Positions 11,246 to 23,394 of a stretch of 64,000 nucleotides of DNA are shown here, piece after piece. The notes beneath the pieces were generated by a model. The model saw only the letters and a program-made list of their open reading frames with translations, was not told the DNA's origin and did not search any database. The stretch's first letter is position 1; each line of letters starts with the position of its first letter. Source of the DNA: Stictocephala bisonia (lineage: Eukaryota > Arthropoda > Insecta > Hemiptera > Membracidae); assembly GCA_035578905.1 (NCBI GenBank), contig JAQJVL010000160.1, forward strand, positions 1,649,560 to 1,713,559, written 5' to 3'. A program made the translations under genes and the position numbers.

Positions 11246-14200
11246 AATTTTCTTTAGAAATTGTCACATATTAAAGTTCGACAAACCTGACAAGTGGTGT
11301 TAAGGAAACACGTGAAATAACACATATTTACTGTGGAATACATCAAAAAATTTTCTCATGTGTAAACCTCTCGGGAAACAATTTGAATAGGATATTGTAA
11401 TCGCTTTTGTTTATCCTCTCTCGGGGGAAATCTCAAACAAGTTGTTTTAATTTAATTTCAATCCTTTTTGCTAGCTAATAAAATTAAGGCCTCAAATGAG
11501 TTAAAAGAAGCTTCTTTTTAATAAACCATACACTGATTTAGAAATAATATCAATGCAACACTAACATTAAACTTGATAAATCAATAATTTGTATAGGAGA
11601 ATATTTTAAAATGAAAATGATCTATTATACAATCAGAACGTTGTAAACATTATAGTTGTTTAGTTGTTTTTTATTTAAATTTTTTTAAGAAGAGGGAAAT
11701 CTTATTTTTACCATATTCTTCTATTCTCCATAGACTATTGGTCTGAGTGGGGAATATATTAAGACTGAGTGATGAACCAGTAAAATACAAAGTGAACATT
11801 ATTGATAAAAGTCAAAGCCTTATACATAAATAGTGCTAATAAATTATTTGTATATTTTAAATTAAGATTAAGGTATTTTATTTCGTTTATAATTATTTAT
11901 AAATCAGGGTAAATTGACATTCCAATATACATTAAATGCTAGACCTCTCAAAACAGGTCACTGCTTAACACGTTATGTATTTTAACAATTTGTATAACAC
12001 CTTCAAAATAATTTTTTATAGAAAAAATATAATAATAATATATTGTTTATTTTTGATTAATATTATTAAATATAAAATTTGTGTTTATAAGTTTATCTGG
12101 CTGTAATATAATAAATATAAATTTAATAATTTTAAAATAAACTCAAAAGGACCAGGCGTCAAAACACTTTTTATATCAAATAAAACACTTAAAAATTATT
12201 TCGTCAGCTTTCATGTAAGTCTAAATGGCAGCAATAAATTAATATATCGATTGCTATTAATATTAATCAAACTTTTTATTTGATTTAAACATTTAATGAC
12301 GTTAAAAGGTGAAATTGAAAAATGAAAAGAAACTTTGAATTTTGTTAATTATGAAACAGTACAAGTAAAATATGAACAGCTTACTATCCCAACAGTTGCA
12401 CGTGATAGTATGGTTTAACGTTTTTTAAAACTTAATGCAAAGTATACAAACCTCAATAATTATAAAAGTATTTTAATATTAATATGTGTTCCCTAAAATG
12501 TTAGCGTGACATTTTCCCGTTTCGTTATAGATTTGGTTTACTTCCCTTAAAGCCTTAAAGCAATACGGTAAAAAATTTCCCAGGTTTAAGTGTTGATGAA
12601 TTGACATGTACGTTTTCTAACTTCGGAATATCTCCTAAAATAGCATTATTTCTAAAATAAACAAAGTCCTTGGCAGATGAATTACACAGAGAAAACATTG
12701 GAGTTCTTCACTCTGTGTGTGCTTTTTTTTACACAACACGGTGATATTGGACACTTGTAATATTTTTTTTTTAACAAAAATGATCTGATTAGCTTCAAAC
12801 ACAATTTTGTCATATAACTAGAATGACTAATAAAAATTACTATCTCATGACTTAGAACAGTTACATAGTTTACACATAGATAATATATAAAGCATGTTAA
12901 GTAAATTTATTGTTCTATCGATTTTTTTGTCAAAATCTCTCATCTCAACGAGATTTTGTGTACAATAAGAACATAATCTTGAGGTACTGTATTTTAGCAA
13001 AAAATACACCCAGCATATTATCAATGCGTTTGTGTCATTGCTAAATGAAAGAATTAAACTAATATTTTCTTAAATTTTCTTTTTCTTTAATATTTTGAAT
13101 TACAAGAATTAAATTTTAAGGAACAGCAAAATATCTGCATTTTTTATTATTCTTATTTAAGCTAACCGTTTGTTCAAAATTCATGATGGACGCTATTTAT
13201 CATTGAAATATTTATATTTTAATAAAGATATCTTGCACTTGAGATGATTAGTTTCTAATATTGTAATAAATCGATTTGCTATATTCATCACAATATTTTG
13301 CAGATAACTAGTTTTGAATCTGCAAGTTTTTTTATGAATGATTAGCTAGAGTAGGCCATGCTATTAAATAACCACCTTATTATTTTATTCTTACATCCAT
13401 TGTTAATATGTAAATACGCAAAGTAAAATTATTCAAGTGTTAATTAAATATTTATAATGGTTTAATTTCAGTTACGAAATATCAAGATAAAAATCATCTG
13501 TAATGCTCTAATTGAATACGATAGTTCAACAATACGCGAATAAAAAATACATCATAAAAAACCATCCATCATCATTTAAGAGAATAATTAAATTATATGT
13601 TACATCCACAGGTCTTTGTTGTTGAAAGCAAGCATTTAAAATAAATTAAGTTCTACATAAACAAGAGAGTTGTGCTTATTGTCTATGCCTTTCTAGCTTT
13701 GTTTTAGGTGAATTTTTGAAAATATTATCAGTGAATTTACGATAATATCGTTATTAAACATATCCATATTTCAAAGTACGCGTAGTATTATCGATTATTA
13801 AAACCTATATTTAAAATAAAATATTTACAAATTACAATATTATAAAGCAGAAGCAGCAAGCAGGCTTTGAGCTTGTACAACGTGTTTGAAAAACTGATGT
13901 TTAGTAATAAATAACGCAGTATTACGTAATTCAAACGTAACAAATTACTTCTGAATTCACTTTTGACAACAATAATTTCTTTCTACATTAAACACATATT
14001 TCGCACTTTATATATATCAAGGTATCGTAGAAAGAGGCATATATAAAAGTATGACATTTTAAAGTACAGACTTTAAGTAAATTATTTTGATAAAATATAT
14101 TTCACTATTCTTAGGATTTTTCAAAAGTGATATAAGTAGTACTAGATAAGAGTACCATGCAGTTTGGATTTGTTAAGGCTAAGTAAGAGAGTAAACCTTG

Positions 14201-14582
14201 ACGTTGATAAACATAAAAAATTTAGTCTTAAGATAATCTTTAATAATTTTAACCAAACTGAGCTTATATACAGTATAAGACAATGTATATAGGCTACAGA
14301 ATTGGGGGTAATAATTGAATGGTGCAGGAGGAAAATATTATCTTTATATTTTCTTACTTTTATAGTTTCTTATATTTAGCCTAATGTATATATTGAGTTT
14401 ATTGCTAAACATCTTATTTATTATATAATGAATTTATTCTAAGCCGAAAACTCATTTTTGACTAAATTAAAAGTTCAAAGCTACAACCCACGATTGTTTG
14501 AAGATACTTTAACCATTAATATGCAATATATTATGATTGCATATTGATATAAGGATTAGTTACCGTAATGATAGTTGAGAAA
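11246..14582. other. long AT-rich stretch without genes
   Basis: Very AT-rich with frequent stops in all frames. I see no exon-like frame, RNA gene or tandem array. One piece, about 12630-12765, resembles 38040-38155 (separate entry). The rest is unassigned and may hold decayed transposons or intergenic or intronic sequence. Confidence 0.5.
12630..12765 (+). repeat. dispersed repeat, copy 1 of 2 in window
   Basis: CCTAAAATAGCATTA, CTAAAATAAACAA and, further on, GGACACYTGTAAT-like blocks occur in the same order and orientation here and at 38040-38155. The spacing of the matching blocks is similar, so these are two diverged copies of one interspersed family. No coding content. Confidence 0.55.
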
Positions 14583-14985
14583 ACTCGAAATTCCTCAAGA
14601 GGTATGCTGCTGTCTCTCAACGAGCATTACTGTCTTGAGTTCCATGACAGTGACTGTAGCCCCATAAATTCCTCAAGAGGTATGCTGCTGTCTCTCAACA
14701 AGCATTACTGTCTTGAGTTCCATGACAGTGACTGTAGCCCCATAAATTCCTCAAGAGGTATGCTGCTGCCTCTCAACGAGCATTACTGTCTTGAGTTCCA
14801 TGACAGTGACTGTAGCCCCATAAATTCCTCAAGAGGTATGCTGCTGCCTCTCAACGAGCATTACTGTCTTGAGTTCCATGACAGTGACTGTAGCCCCATA
14901 AATTCCTCAAGAGGTATGCTGCTGTCTCTCAACAAGCATTACTGTCTTGAGTTCCATGACAGTGACTCTGTAGCCCATAATTTCC
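14583..14985 (+). repeat. 78-bp satellite array, left part
   Basis: About five monomers of 78 bp, each containing GGTATGCTGCTGTCTCTCAA and TTGAGTTCCATGACAGTGAC. Because 78 is a multiple of three, one frame stays open and gives a 26-residue repeating peptide. This is a consequence of the period, not evidence for a gene. The same array continues at 15653 after an inserted element. Confidence 0.95.
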
Positions 14986-15652
14986 GGCCGTAGAACGTTT
15001 GGCACACATTTTTGGCCGATTTGGAATGGCACGTTTGGCACAGTCATTAGAGGGGATTAAGAAGGGTCAACCTGTAAGTTTCAGAAAGGCACGATTGGCA
15101 CACACCGCCCGGACAGGTAGTAGCAGCCAGGTGGCCAGAATGCGGGAAAATGGGAACTTTTTTGCCCCCGCAAATTCCCTGCTGTGGTGCTTATTGAAGT
15201 AAGCAACTAACCTAACTTAACCTAACCTAACCTAACCTAACCTAACCTGCGGTAGATCACAGCTGCTACCCAGGTAGATCACGGATGCTACCCGAGTAGA
15301 TCACGGCTGCTACCCAAGTAGATCACGGATGCTACCCAATTGGAACACGGATGCTACCCAAATAGATCATGATCTAATCTAACCTAACCTAACCTAACCT
15401 AACCTAACCTAACCTAGTGAGGTTTAAATTTAAAAATTTGTTATATCACGGGCAAATGACTGCCACGCAGAGTTGACGGGAATAATACAATTCCCGTTTT
15501 CCCTCGTTCGATGGCGTCTACCTGGTCGAGCGACTGTGCCAATCCTGCCTTTTCCAAGCAGGCGAGTTGACCCTACTTATTCCGCTCTAATGATTGTGCC
15601 AAAACTGCCATGGGCAGAAGGTCCAAAAATGTGTGCCAAACGTCCGATCCCC
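14986..15652. mobile_element. inverted-repeat element with telomere-like core, inserted in the satellite
   Basis: Left arm (about 14986-15157) and right arm (about 15475-15652) are diverged inverted copies. Read inward, both begin near ACGTTTGGCACACATTTTTG and share TCATTAGAG, AGGGTCAAC, GGCACGATTGGCACA/GGCAGGATTGGCACA and CCAGGTRG blocks. The core (15204-15417) carries two CCTAA tracts around ~24-bp repeats. The satellite on each side carries TAATTTCC (14978-14985) and TAATTCCC (15653-15660), a possible 8-bp target duplication with one mismatch. No transposase is encoded, so it would be non-autonomous. An 8-bp duplication fits hAT- or P-type elements, but the superfamily is not established. 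Confidence 0.75.
15204..15417 (+). repeat. interstitial telomere-type (CCTAA)n tracts around a 24-bp minisatellite
   Basis: Two runs of the pentamer CCTAA (about 15204-15247 and 15372-15417, roughly 7-8 perfect units each). Between them are about five copies of a 23-24-bp unit of the form GTAGATCACGGATGCTACCC. TTAGG is the common arthropod telomere repeat. Both runs are in the same orientation and lie inside a transposon-like element, so this is not a chromosome end. Confidence 0.9.
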
Positions 15653-17855
15653 TAATTCCCTCAAGAGTTATGCTGCTGTCTCTCAACAAGCATTACTGTC
15701 TTGAGTTCCATGACAGTGACTGTAGCCCTATAAATTCCTCAAGAGGTATGCTGCTGTCTCTCAACAAGCATTACTGTCTTGAGTTCCATGACAGTGACTG
15801 TAGCCCCATAAATTCCTCAAGAGGTATGCTGCTGTCTCTCAACAAGCATTACTGTCTTGAGTTCCATGACAGTGACTGTAGCCCCATAAATTCCTCAAGA
15901 AGTATGCTGCTGTCTTTCAACAAGCATTACTGTCTTGAGTTCCATGACAGTGACTGTAGCCCCATAAATTCCTCAAGAGGTATGCTGCTGTCTCTCAACA
16001 AGCATTACTGTCTTGAGTTCCATGACAGTGACTGTAGCCCTATAAATTCCTCAAGAGGTATGCTGCTGTCTCTCAACAAGCATTACTGTCTTGAGTTCCA
16101 TGACAGTGACTCTGTAGCCCATAATTTCCTCAAGAGGTATGCTGCTGTCTCTCAACAAGCATTACTGTCTTGAATTCCATGACAGTGACTGTAGCCATAT
16201 AAATTCCTCAAGAGGTATGCTGCTGTCTCTCAACAAGCATTACTGTCTTGAGTTCCATGACAGTGACTGTAGCCCTATAAATTCCTCAAGAGGTATGCTG
16301 CTGTCTCTCAACAAGCATTACTGTCTTGAGTTCCATGACAGTAACTGTAGCCCCATAAATACCTGAAGAGGTATGCTGCTGTCTCTCAACAAGCATTACT
16401 GTCTTGAGTTCCATGACAGTGACTGTAGCCCTATAAATTCCTCAAGAGGTATGCTGCTGTCTCTCAACAAGCATTACTGTCTTGAGTTCCATGACAGTGA
16501 CTGTAGCCCCATAAATTCCTCTAGAGGTATGCTGCTGTCTCTCAACAAGCATTACTATCTTGAGTTCCATTACAGTGACTGTAGCCCCATAAATTCCTCA
16601 AGAAGTATGCTGCTGTCTTTCAACAAGCATTACTGTCTTGAGTTCCATGACAGTGACTGTAGCCCCATAAATTCCTCAAGCGGTATGCTGCTGTCTCTCA
16701 ACAAGCATTACTGTCTTGAGTTCCATGACAGTGACTCTGTAGCCCATAATTTCCTCAAGAGGTATGCTGCTGTCTCTCAACAAGCATTACTGTCTTGAGA
16801 TCCATGACAGTGACTGTAGCCCCATAAATTCCTCAAGAGGTATGCTGCTGTCTCTCAACAAGCATTACTGTCTTGAGTTCCATGACAGTGACTGTAGCCA
16901 TATAAATTCCTCAAGAAGTATGCTGCTGTCTTTCAACAAGCATTACTGTCTTGAGTTCCATGACAGTGACTGTAGCCCCATAAATTCCTCAAGAGGTATG
17001 CTGCTGTCTCTCAACAAGCATTACTGTCTTGAGTTCCATGACAGTGACTGTAGCCATATAAATTCCTCAAGAGGTATGCTGCTGTCTCTCAACAAGCATT
17101 ACTGTCTTGAGTTCCATGACAGTGACTCTGTATCCCATAATTTCCTCAAGAGGTATGCTGCTGTCTCTCAACAAGCATTACTGTCTTGAGTTCCATGACA
17201 GTGACTGTAGCCCTATAAATTCCTCAAGAGGTATGCTGCTGTCTCTCAACAAGCATTACTGTCTTGAGTTCCATGACAGTGACTGTAGCCCCATAAATTC
17301 CTCAAGAGGTATGCTGCTGTCTCTCAACAAGCATTACTGTCTTGAGTTCCATGACAGTGACTGTAGCCCTATAAATTCCTCAAGAGGTATGCTGCTGTCT
17401 CTCAACAAGCATTACTGTCTTGAGTTCCATGACAGTGACTCTGTAGCCCATAATTTCCTCAAGAGGTATGCTGCTGTCTCTCAACAAGCATTACTGTCTT
17501 GAGTTCCATGACAGTGACTGTAGCCCTATAAATTCCTCAAGAGGTATGCTGCTGTCTCTCAACAAGCATTACTGACTTGAGTTCCATGACAGTGACTGTA
17601 GCCCCATAAATTCCTCAAGAGGTATGCTGCTGTCTCTCAACAAGCATTACTAACTTGAGTTCCATGACAGTGACTGTAGCCCCATAAATTCCTCAAGAGG
17701 TATGCTGCTGTCTCTCAACAAGCATTACTGACTTGAGTTCCATGACAGTGACTGTAGCCCCATAAATTCCTCAAGAGGTATGCTGCTGTCTCTCAACAAG
17801 CATTACTGTCTTGAGTTCCATGACAGTGACTGTAGCCCCATAATTTCCGACTGAT
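15653..17855 (+). repeat. 78-bp satellite array, right part
   Basis: About 28 monomers of 78 bp, homologous to 14583-14985. A 79-bp variant with an extra TCT (GTGACTCTGTAGC) recurs near 16106, 16731, 17122 and 17435, i.e. every 8, 5 and 4 monomers, and shifts the open frame each time. The frame breaks and repeated restarts argue against translation. Variants (TTTCAACAAG, TAGCCATATAA) occur in blocks, suggesting amplification of several monomers at once. Confidence 0.96.
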
Positions 17856-17859
17856 AGAA

Positions 17860-19560
17860 ATGAAAACTGCCCAGAATTCCACATATGTCTGTTATTGTCT
17901 CCCTATTTACTTCAGTGCCCTTAGTCTCATGAGATATACTGATAATCATGAGACGTGCTCAAGATTCCAAAAGTCTCCCATCTCCTTATGCACTTTAATG
18001 CCTGTAGGTCCAAGATATATGACTGCGAGTTATGAAACGTGCTCAGGATTCCATAACGGGATGGTTATCGTCTCTCAATGCACTTTGGTGCCTGTAGGTC
18101 CAAGATATATGACTGCGAGTTATGAAACGTGCTCAGGATTCCACAAGGGACTGTTAAAGTCTCCCATTGCACTTTGGTGCCTGTAGGTCCAAGATATATG
18201 ACTGCGAGTTATGAAACGTGCTCAGGATTCCACAAGGGACTGTTAAAGTCTCCCATTGCACTTTGGTGCCTGTAGGTCCAAGATATATGACTGCGAGTTA
18301 TGAAACGTGCTCAGGATTCCACAAGGGACTGTTAAAGTCTCCCATTGCACTTTGGTGCCTGTAGGTCCAAGATATATGACTGCGAGTTATGAAACGTGCT
18401 CAGGATTCCACAAGGGACTGTTAAAGTCTCCCATTGCACTTTGGTGCCTGTAGGTCCAAGATATATGACTGCGAGTTATGAAACGTGCTCAGGATTCCAC
18501 AAAGAACTGTTACAGTCTCCCAACGCACTTTAGTGTCTCTGGTGCCTTGAGATATAACAGCTTGTTATAAAACATATTCTGGATTTCTCTAGGGAACTGT
18601 TACGGTCTCCCAACGCACTTTAGTGTCTCTGGTGCCTTGAGATATAACAGCTTGTTATATAACATACTCTGGATTTTTCTAGGGAACTGTTACAGTCTCC
18701 CGACGCACTTTAGTGTCTCTGGTGCCTTGAGATATAACAGCTTGTTATAAAACATACTCTGGATTTCTCTAGGGAACTGTTACAGTCTCCCAACGCACTT
18801 TAGTGTCTCTGGTGCCTTGAGATATAACAGCTTGTTATAAAACATACTCTGGATTTCTCTAGGAACTGTTACAGTCTCCCAACGCACTTTAGTGTCTCTG
18901 GTGCCTTGAGATATAACAGCTTGTTATAAAACATACTCTGCATTTCTCTAGGGAACTGTTACAGTCTCCCAACTCACTTTAGTGTCTATGGTGCCTTGAG
19001 ATATAACAGCTTGTTATAAAACATAATCTGGATTTCTCTAGGGAACTGTTACAGTCTCCCAACAGCTTGTTATAAAACATAATCTGGATTTCTCTAGGGA
19101 ACTGTTACGGTCTCCCAACGCACTTTACTGTCTCTAGTCCCTTGAGATATGACAGATAATTATGAAACGTACTCAGGATTCCTGTAGGGAACTGTTCTAG
19201 TCTCCCAACGCACTTTAGTGTCTGTAGTCCCTTGAGATATGACAGTTAGTTTTGAAACGTACTTAGGATTCGACAAGGAACTGTTACAGTCTCCCAATGC
19301 ACTTTAGTGTCTCTGGTACCTTGAGATAAAACAGCTAGTTATGAAACGTACACAGGATTCCTCTAGGGAACTGTTCCAGTCTCCCAACGCATTTTAGTGT
19401 CTCTAGTCCCTTGAGATATGACAGCTAGTTTTGAATCGTGCTCAGGATTCCACAAGGGGACCGTTACAGTCTTCCAATGCACTTTCGTGTTTGTAATGCA
19501 ATGAGACACGACTGACAGACACAAAACGTGCTCAGCATTGCACAAGAAGTATAATGCTTG
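17860..19560 (+). repeat. 89-90-bp satellite array, two subfamilies
   Basis: From about 18031 a unit containing TATGAAACGTGCTCAGGATT repeats every 89-90 bp (18031, 18121, 18210, 18299, 18388, 18477). From about 18566 a related unit with CTGGATTTCTCTAGGGAACTG repeats every ~90 bp to about 19100, then more diverged copies run to 19550. The shared elements GTCTCCCAAYGCACTTT and TTGAGATAT, and similarity to CTGTCTCTCAA and CTTGAG in the preceding 78-bp array, suggest a common ancestor. Confidence 0.92.
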
Positions 19561-20579
19561 AAATCAACATTTTAGGTTTAGTATATTAGTTCTTATATAG
19601 TTGGTTGAATTACTTTAAAATTACTCTTCGAAGTTTCCTGATTGTAAAATATGAAGTGATTGTAGTTTCATATATCCTATATTTTATTTAAGTTAAAATT
19701 TTTCACGAATTACTAAATTATGTTTTTATGGTTTAATATTAAAATGTAGCTATTATTTAATTTTTTTTGTATTTCCAGTCAAATATTATTTGTCAGTAAA
19801 CTTTTTACAGGGTTGAAAAAATATTAAATGTTTCTACACGTATTTTTTATATACTATTATTTAAATCAATCGTTTTCACTTTGTATACTACTTGATGTAG
19901 AAACACTATTTATTATTGCTCAAATAAGTAACCCCGGTATTTGATGAAAGCAGTATTGCAGCAATAAACCTGTAGGCCTAACTAATTAGCTATTTAACTT
20001 ATATCAGATGGATTTTATTCTACGTTTTAAATTTCTTGAATACCTGTATTTTCTATTACAGAAAAATAAATACTTAAGACCACAAGTATTGCTTGTGTGA
20101 TAGACCACTTTTGTCATGCTGTAAACTCATGGTCTTAATATTTAACAACATTTAACTGAATATTTTGTATCCTTTTTGAACACTATGCAGAGTTGTTTCA
20201 TAGGCCGTAAGAGAAATGTGTTTTTGTCTTTAGCAGACAGCTAAGAGGCCTTTAATATTTCTTGAAACTGTTTACTAATGCAAGCAAAAACACATTATTT
20301 AAGTTTAAATAATTGGTGTTACATTATCAATTATATTTTATTATTCATGCTCTTGATATTTCTTTCAATTTATTTTCTTATACAAATGTTCTGCACCATT
20401 TACATTCCATAAGATAAAATAATAAGGAGTTACAATTAATTAACTGTAAATATAAAAAAAATTGTATGAATAATAAATATATTTAAATAAAACCTTTTAA
20501 ATTTATTCAGTAATTAAATTCCGAACGTTTAAATATAATTTTTTTTAAACTATTGCGTTGATTACTGTACAATTTAATA
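19561..20579. other. AT-rich stretch, nothing recognised
   Basis: AT-rich sequence between two tandem arrays. No gene, RNA or repeat supported. Confidence 0.5.
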
Positions 20580-21115
20580 CCATTTTAAGTGTTGGGAGGG
20601 CAGGTGGATCACTACCATCGCATGTGTATGGTTGGGTGGGTGGGTATTTACCACCGTACTTGAATGGGTAGGTGGGTTAGTCATTACCACTATTGGTGGT
20701 ATTGGAGTATTGGTGGGCCAGAGGATCAGTAGAAACGTACGTCTATGAACGGGCGGGTCGGTCAGAACCAGCATACTTGTAGGGGCTCATTGCTGACGGG
20801 TAGTGTAGTATAATCGAACCTGTAGGGGTGGGTGGGTTAGTACGTGTATGGGTAGGCGGATGGGTCAGTATAAACGTTCGTCTATGAACGGGCGGGTCGG
20901 TCAGAACCAGCATACTTGTAGGGGCTCATTGCTGACGGGTAGTGTAGTATAATCGAACCTGTAGGGGTGGGTGGGTTAGTACGTGTATGGGTAGGCGGAT
21001 GGGTCAGTAGAAACGTTCGTCTATGCATGGGTGGGTCGGTCAGAACTAGCATACTTGTAGGGGCCATTGTTAACGGGTGGTGTTGTACAATCGAACCTGT
21101 AGGGGTGGGTGGGTG
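20580..21115 (+). repeat. G-rich minisatellite, ~138-bp tandem units
   Basis: Rich in GGGTGGGTGGGT and GGGTAGGCGGATGGGTCAGT. A unit starting GGGCGGGTCGGTCAGAACYA recurs at about 20750, 20888 and 21027 (period ~138 bp), with a more diverged G-rich lead-in. Strong strand asymmetry puts G on the plus strand and would favour quadruplexes. It is similar in style to the arrays at 52150-52610 and 60736-64000 (CGTGTATGGGT words). Minus-strand open frames (20574-20774, 20882-21067) are repeat artefacts. Confidence 0.85.
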
Positions 21116-21887
21116 TCTCTGTTCTCTATGAATAAATACATGTTACTGAATTTTCTATATCATAAATGAAATATTCCTCCACACACATATAAGTATATAC
21201 AACTGTAAAATGAAAGTTATAAATTAATATTAATTCATACACATTTAGCTCATGTTATCAATACATAAACACATAAAAATACTTAGACGTTACTATGTAT
21301 GAAGCTGTTTTCATTTTGCTATGGGAGGACATAAATTACTAAAATCCGTGGTATACTCGGCATTCTTAATGAAAAGTTAAAGTCAACATTGAAAGTGGGG
21401 CAAGTATTTTATTTACAAGTGAACTGAGCCATAATTCAAATTATCCCCATGAGATATTCATGGCATGTCTGGCTCTAATGAAAAACAAAAGAAAGATAAA
21501 TTCCAGTCCATTAATATCCACGTTATAAATGAAAAATCTTCAATTAAATTTTTCAATGATCCAGCATGAACTTTGATTTGAAAACGAGCTAATTGGCTTT
21601 ATGTGTTTTTGACTTGGTTTAATATCGATTATGTGTTTTATTTTTATACAAATTTATTTTCATTTTTATATCTATTTTTTATTTACCAATTTATTTATTT
21701 TTATAAATTGATGGAAATATTATTTCAGCATAAAGTGCAGATTAAAAATAACATAACAAATATATATGATGTATGTACTCATAGTTATTTTACAGTATTG
21801 GACAAAACAAAATTGCACTAGAAAATAATTTAAAAACCTGTTTATATTAGCTATAAACTCTAATCCCATTATATATGTCATAAAGTA
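21116..21887. other. AT-rich stretch, nothing recognised
   Basis: AT-rich. The open frame at 21603-21821 is dominated by Phe, Tyr and Ile from low-complexity T-rich sequence and is not convincing as a gene. Confidence 0.5.
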
Positions 21888-22230
21888 TATAGAAATAATA
21901 CTGGTTAAATTACCTTTTTTTTCCTGTCAACAGTTCCTCAAACACAATCTGCTATGTACATTTCGAAGCATAAAGCTTCATCATCAGGCTTTTCAAAAAC
22001 GTCACGTCACATTAAAACACTAAAAACATTTAAACATATTAAAAATAACACATTTGCCGGCCGGCGATAGACACCAACTGATGACACCAAATGTTTTTAG
22101 TGTTTTAATGTGACGTGACGTTTTTGAAAAGCCTGTTGATGAAGCTTTATGCTTCGAAATATACATAGCAGATTGTGTTTGAAGAACTGTTGACAGGAAA
22201 AAAGGTAATTTAACCAGTATTATTTCTATA
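21888..22230. mobile_element. 343-bp fold-back element, 141-143-bp arms
   Basis: Arms 21888-22030 and 22090-22230 are nearly identical inverted copies (outer end TATAGAAATAATACTGG, inner end ACTAAAAACATT) around a 59-nt spacer that contains GCCGGCCGGC. Read outward from the spacer, each arm has CCTG(A/T)TGATGAAGC, a short loop, GCTTCGAAA. This resembles the CUGAUGA-stem II-GAAA core of a hammerhead ribozyme, but the flanking helix I pairing is not supported. Probably a hairpin MITE or inverted terminal repeats of a Penelope-like element. Confidence 0.85.
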
Positions 22231-23394
22231 ATATAACAGTTCTGGAGGCTAATAAAACAAAATGAATAAAGTGTATCATGACCATAAGCTCATAAAATTT
22301 TTAAAAAATTGTACAATAATCATTAAAACCATAAAATGTGCGCATTAAATTAAAAAAGAATATAAAACAGAGGTGGAAATTACAAACACGATAAAATATG
22401 TAATATTTAGATGGACTTAATCTATTAACAAAATCATTGAATCAAATATTTCCGATGAATGTTGTACATACTTCCATAAATTTCATTTTAATATATAATT
22501 AGCATTAAAATTGACGGAACCATTTCATGGTTGTGAGCTGCATGGATACTTTTCGGAGTTCATATGTTATGTAGCGGCCAAGATTCAAGTGTTAGTCAGG
22601 AGAAAGAAGTGTATGAATTCATTTAGCCTAGATAAAGTCCACTTAATTCGTGGTTCGGATTCCACGCTTAGCAGTAATTATTACTTCTACAAACCAAATT
22701 ACAACTACAACTACTACAAAACTACAACTATAATATTACATACTATTATATACAACTAGATATTGACTACATAAATAGTGTTTATATTATAGCAGCTAAA
22801 GTAATAATTTATAACTCAAAATACACTAAAAAACACATTCAAAGTTTTTTTTATTATGTCTAGCAACCTTGTATCTCATACTACACCAAACAGCCAAGCG
22901 ATAGACTATAGTACTTACCGTTTATATAAATACGAATAATATGAATATTTTTAACGTTTCAGTTATTTCCAGTAGTATATTTGTAACGAAAACCACAGTT
23001 ATATTTATAAATATAAAATGTCTCTTATATTTAAGTAACATTTTGAAAAGTGCAAATTTTACTTCTTATGGATAGTAATCAATAATATACATATATATAC
23101 CAATACTAATACTAACACCAATAATCAATAACAAAAATAATAATATTAATATTAATAAGATAATAATGATAACAATAATATAATATTACAATTAATAACA
23201 ATACCAATACTAATAACCATAATATGCATTATTAATAATAATAACACATCAAAAACAACAACAACAAACCAAAAAGAAACAACAGCAACAAAGATAGACA
23301 GATGATTATAGATATATAAAACTAAAAATTGCAGTACAATATATAATATATAGAATAGTAATAAATAATATAAAAGTAGATAGTTACGGAAGTT
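22231..23394. other. AT-rich stretch; T-arm-like motif and AT trinucleotide tract
   Basis: No gene supported. At about 22649-22668 a CGTGG-TTCGGATT-CCACG hairpin matches the one in dispersed repeat A (10998), so a fragment of that family may extend over 22600-22690. From about 23090 to 23270 the sequence is TAA/AAC-rich simple repeat, which may include the 3' tail region of the minus-strand retrotransposon relic that ends at 23395. Confidence 0.5.

Noticed and set aside
15204..15417. A true chromosome end (telomere)
   Set aside because: Tracts are only about 40 bp each, both in the same orientation, inside a mobile-element-like segment with satellite on both sides.
14568..17502. Long open frames with 26-residue repeats, as if a repetitive secreted or structural protein
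   Set aside because: They follow from a stop-free 78-bp satellite. The frame breaks at each 79-bp variant, there is no signal peptide or flanking unique coding sequence, and the array is interrupted by a transposon-like element.
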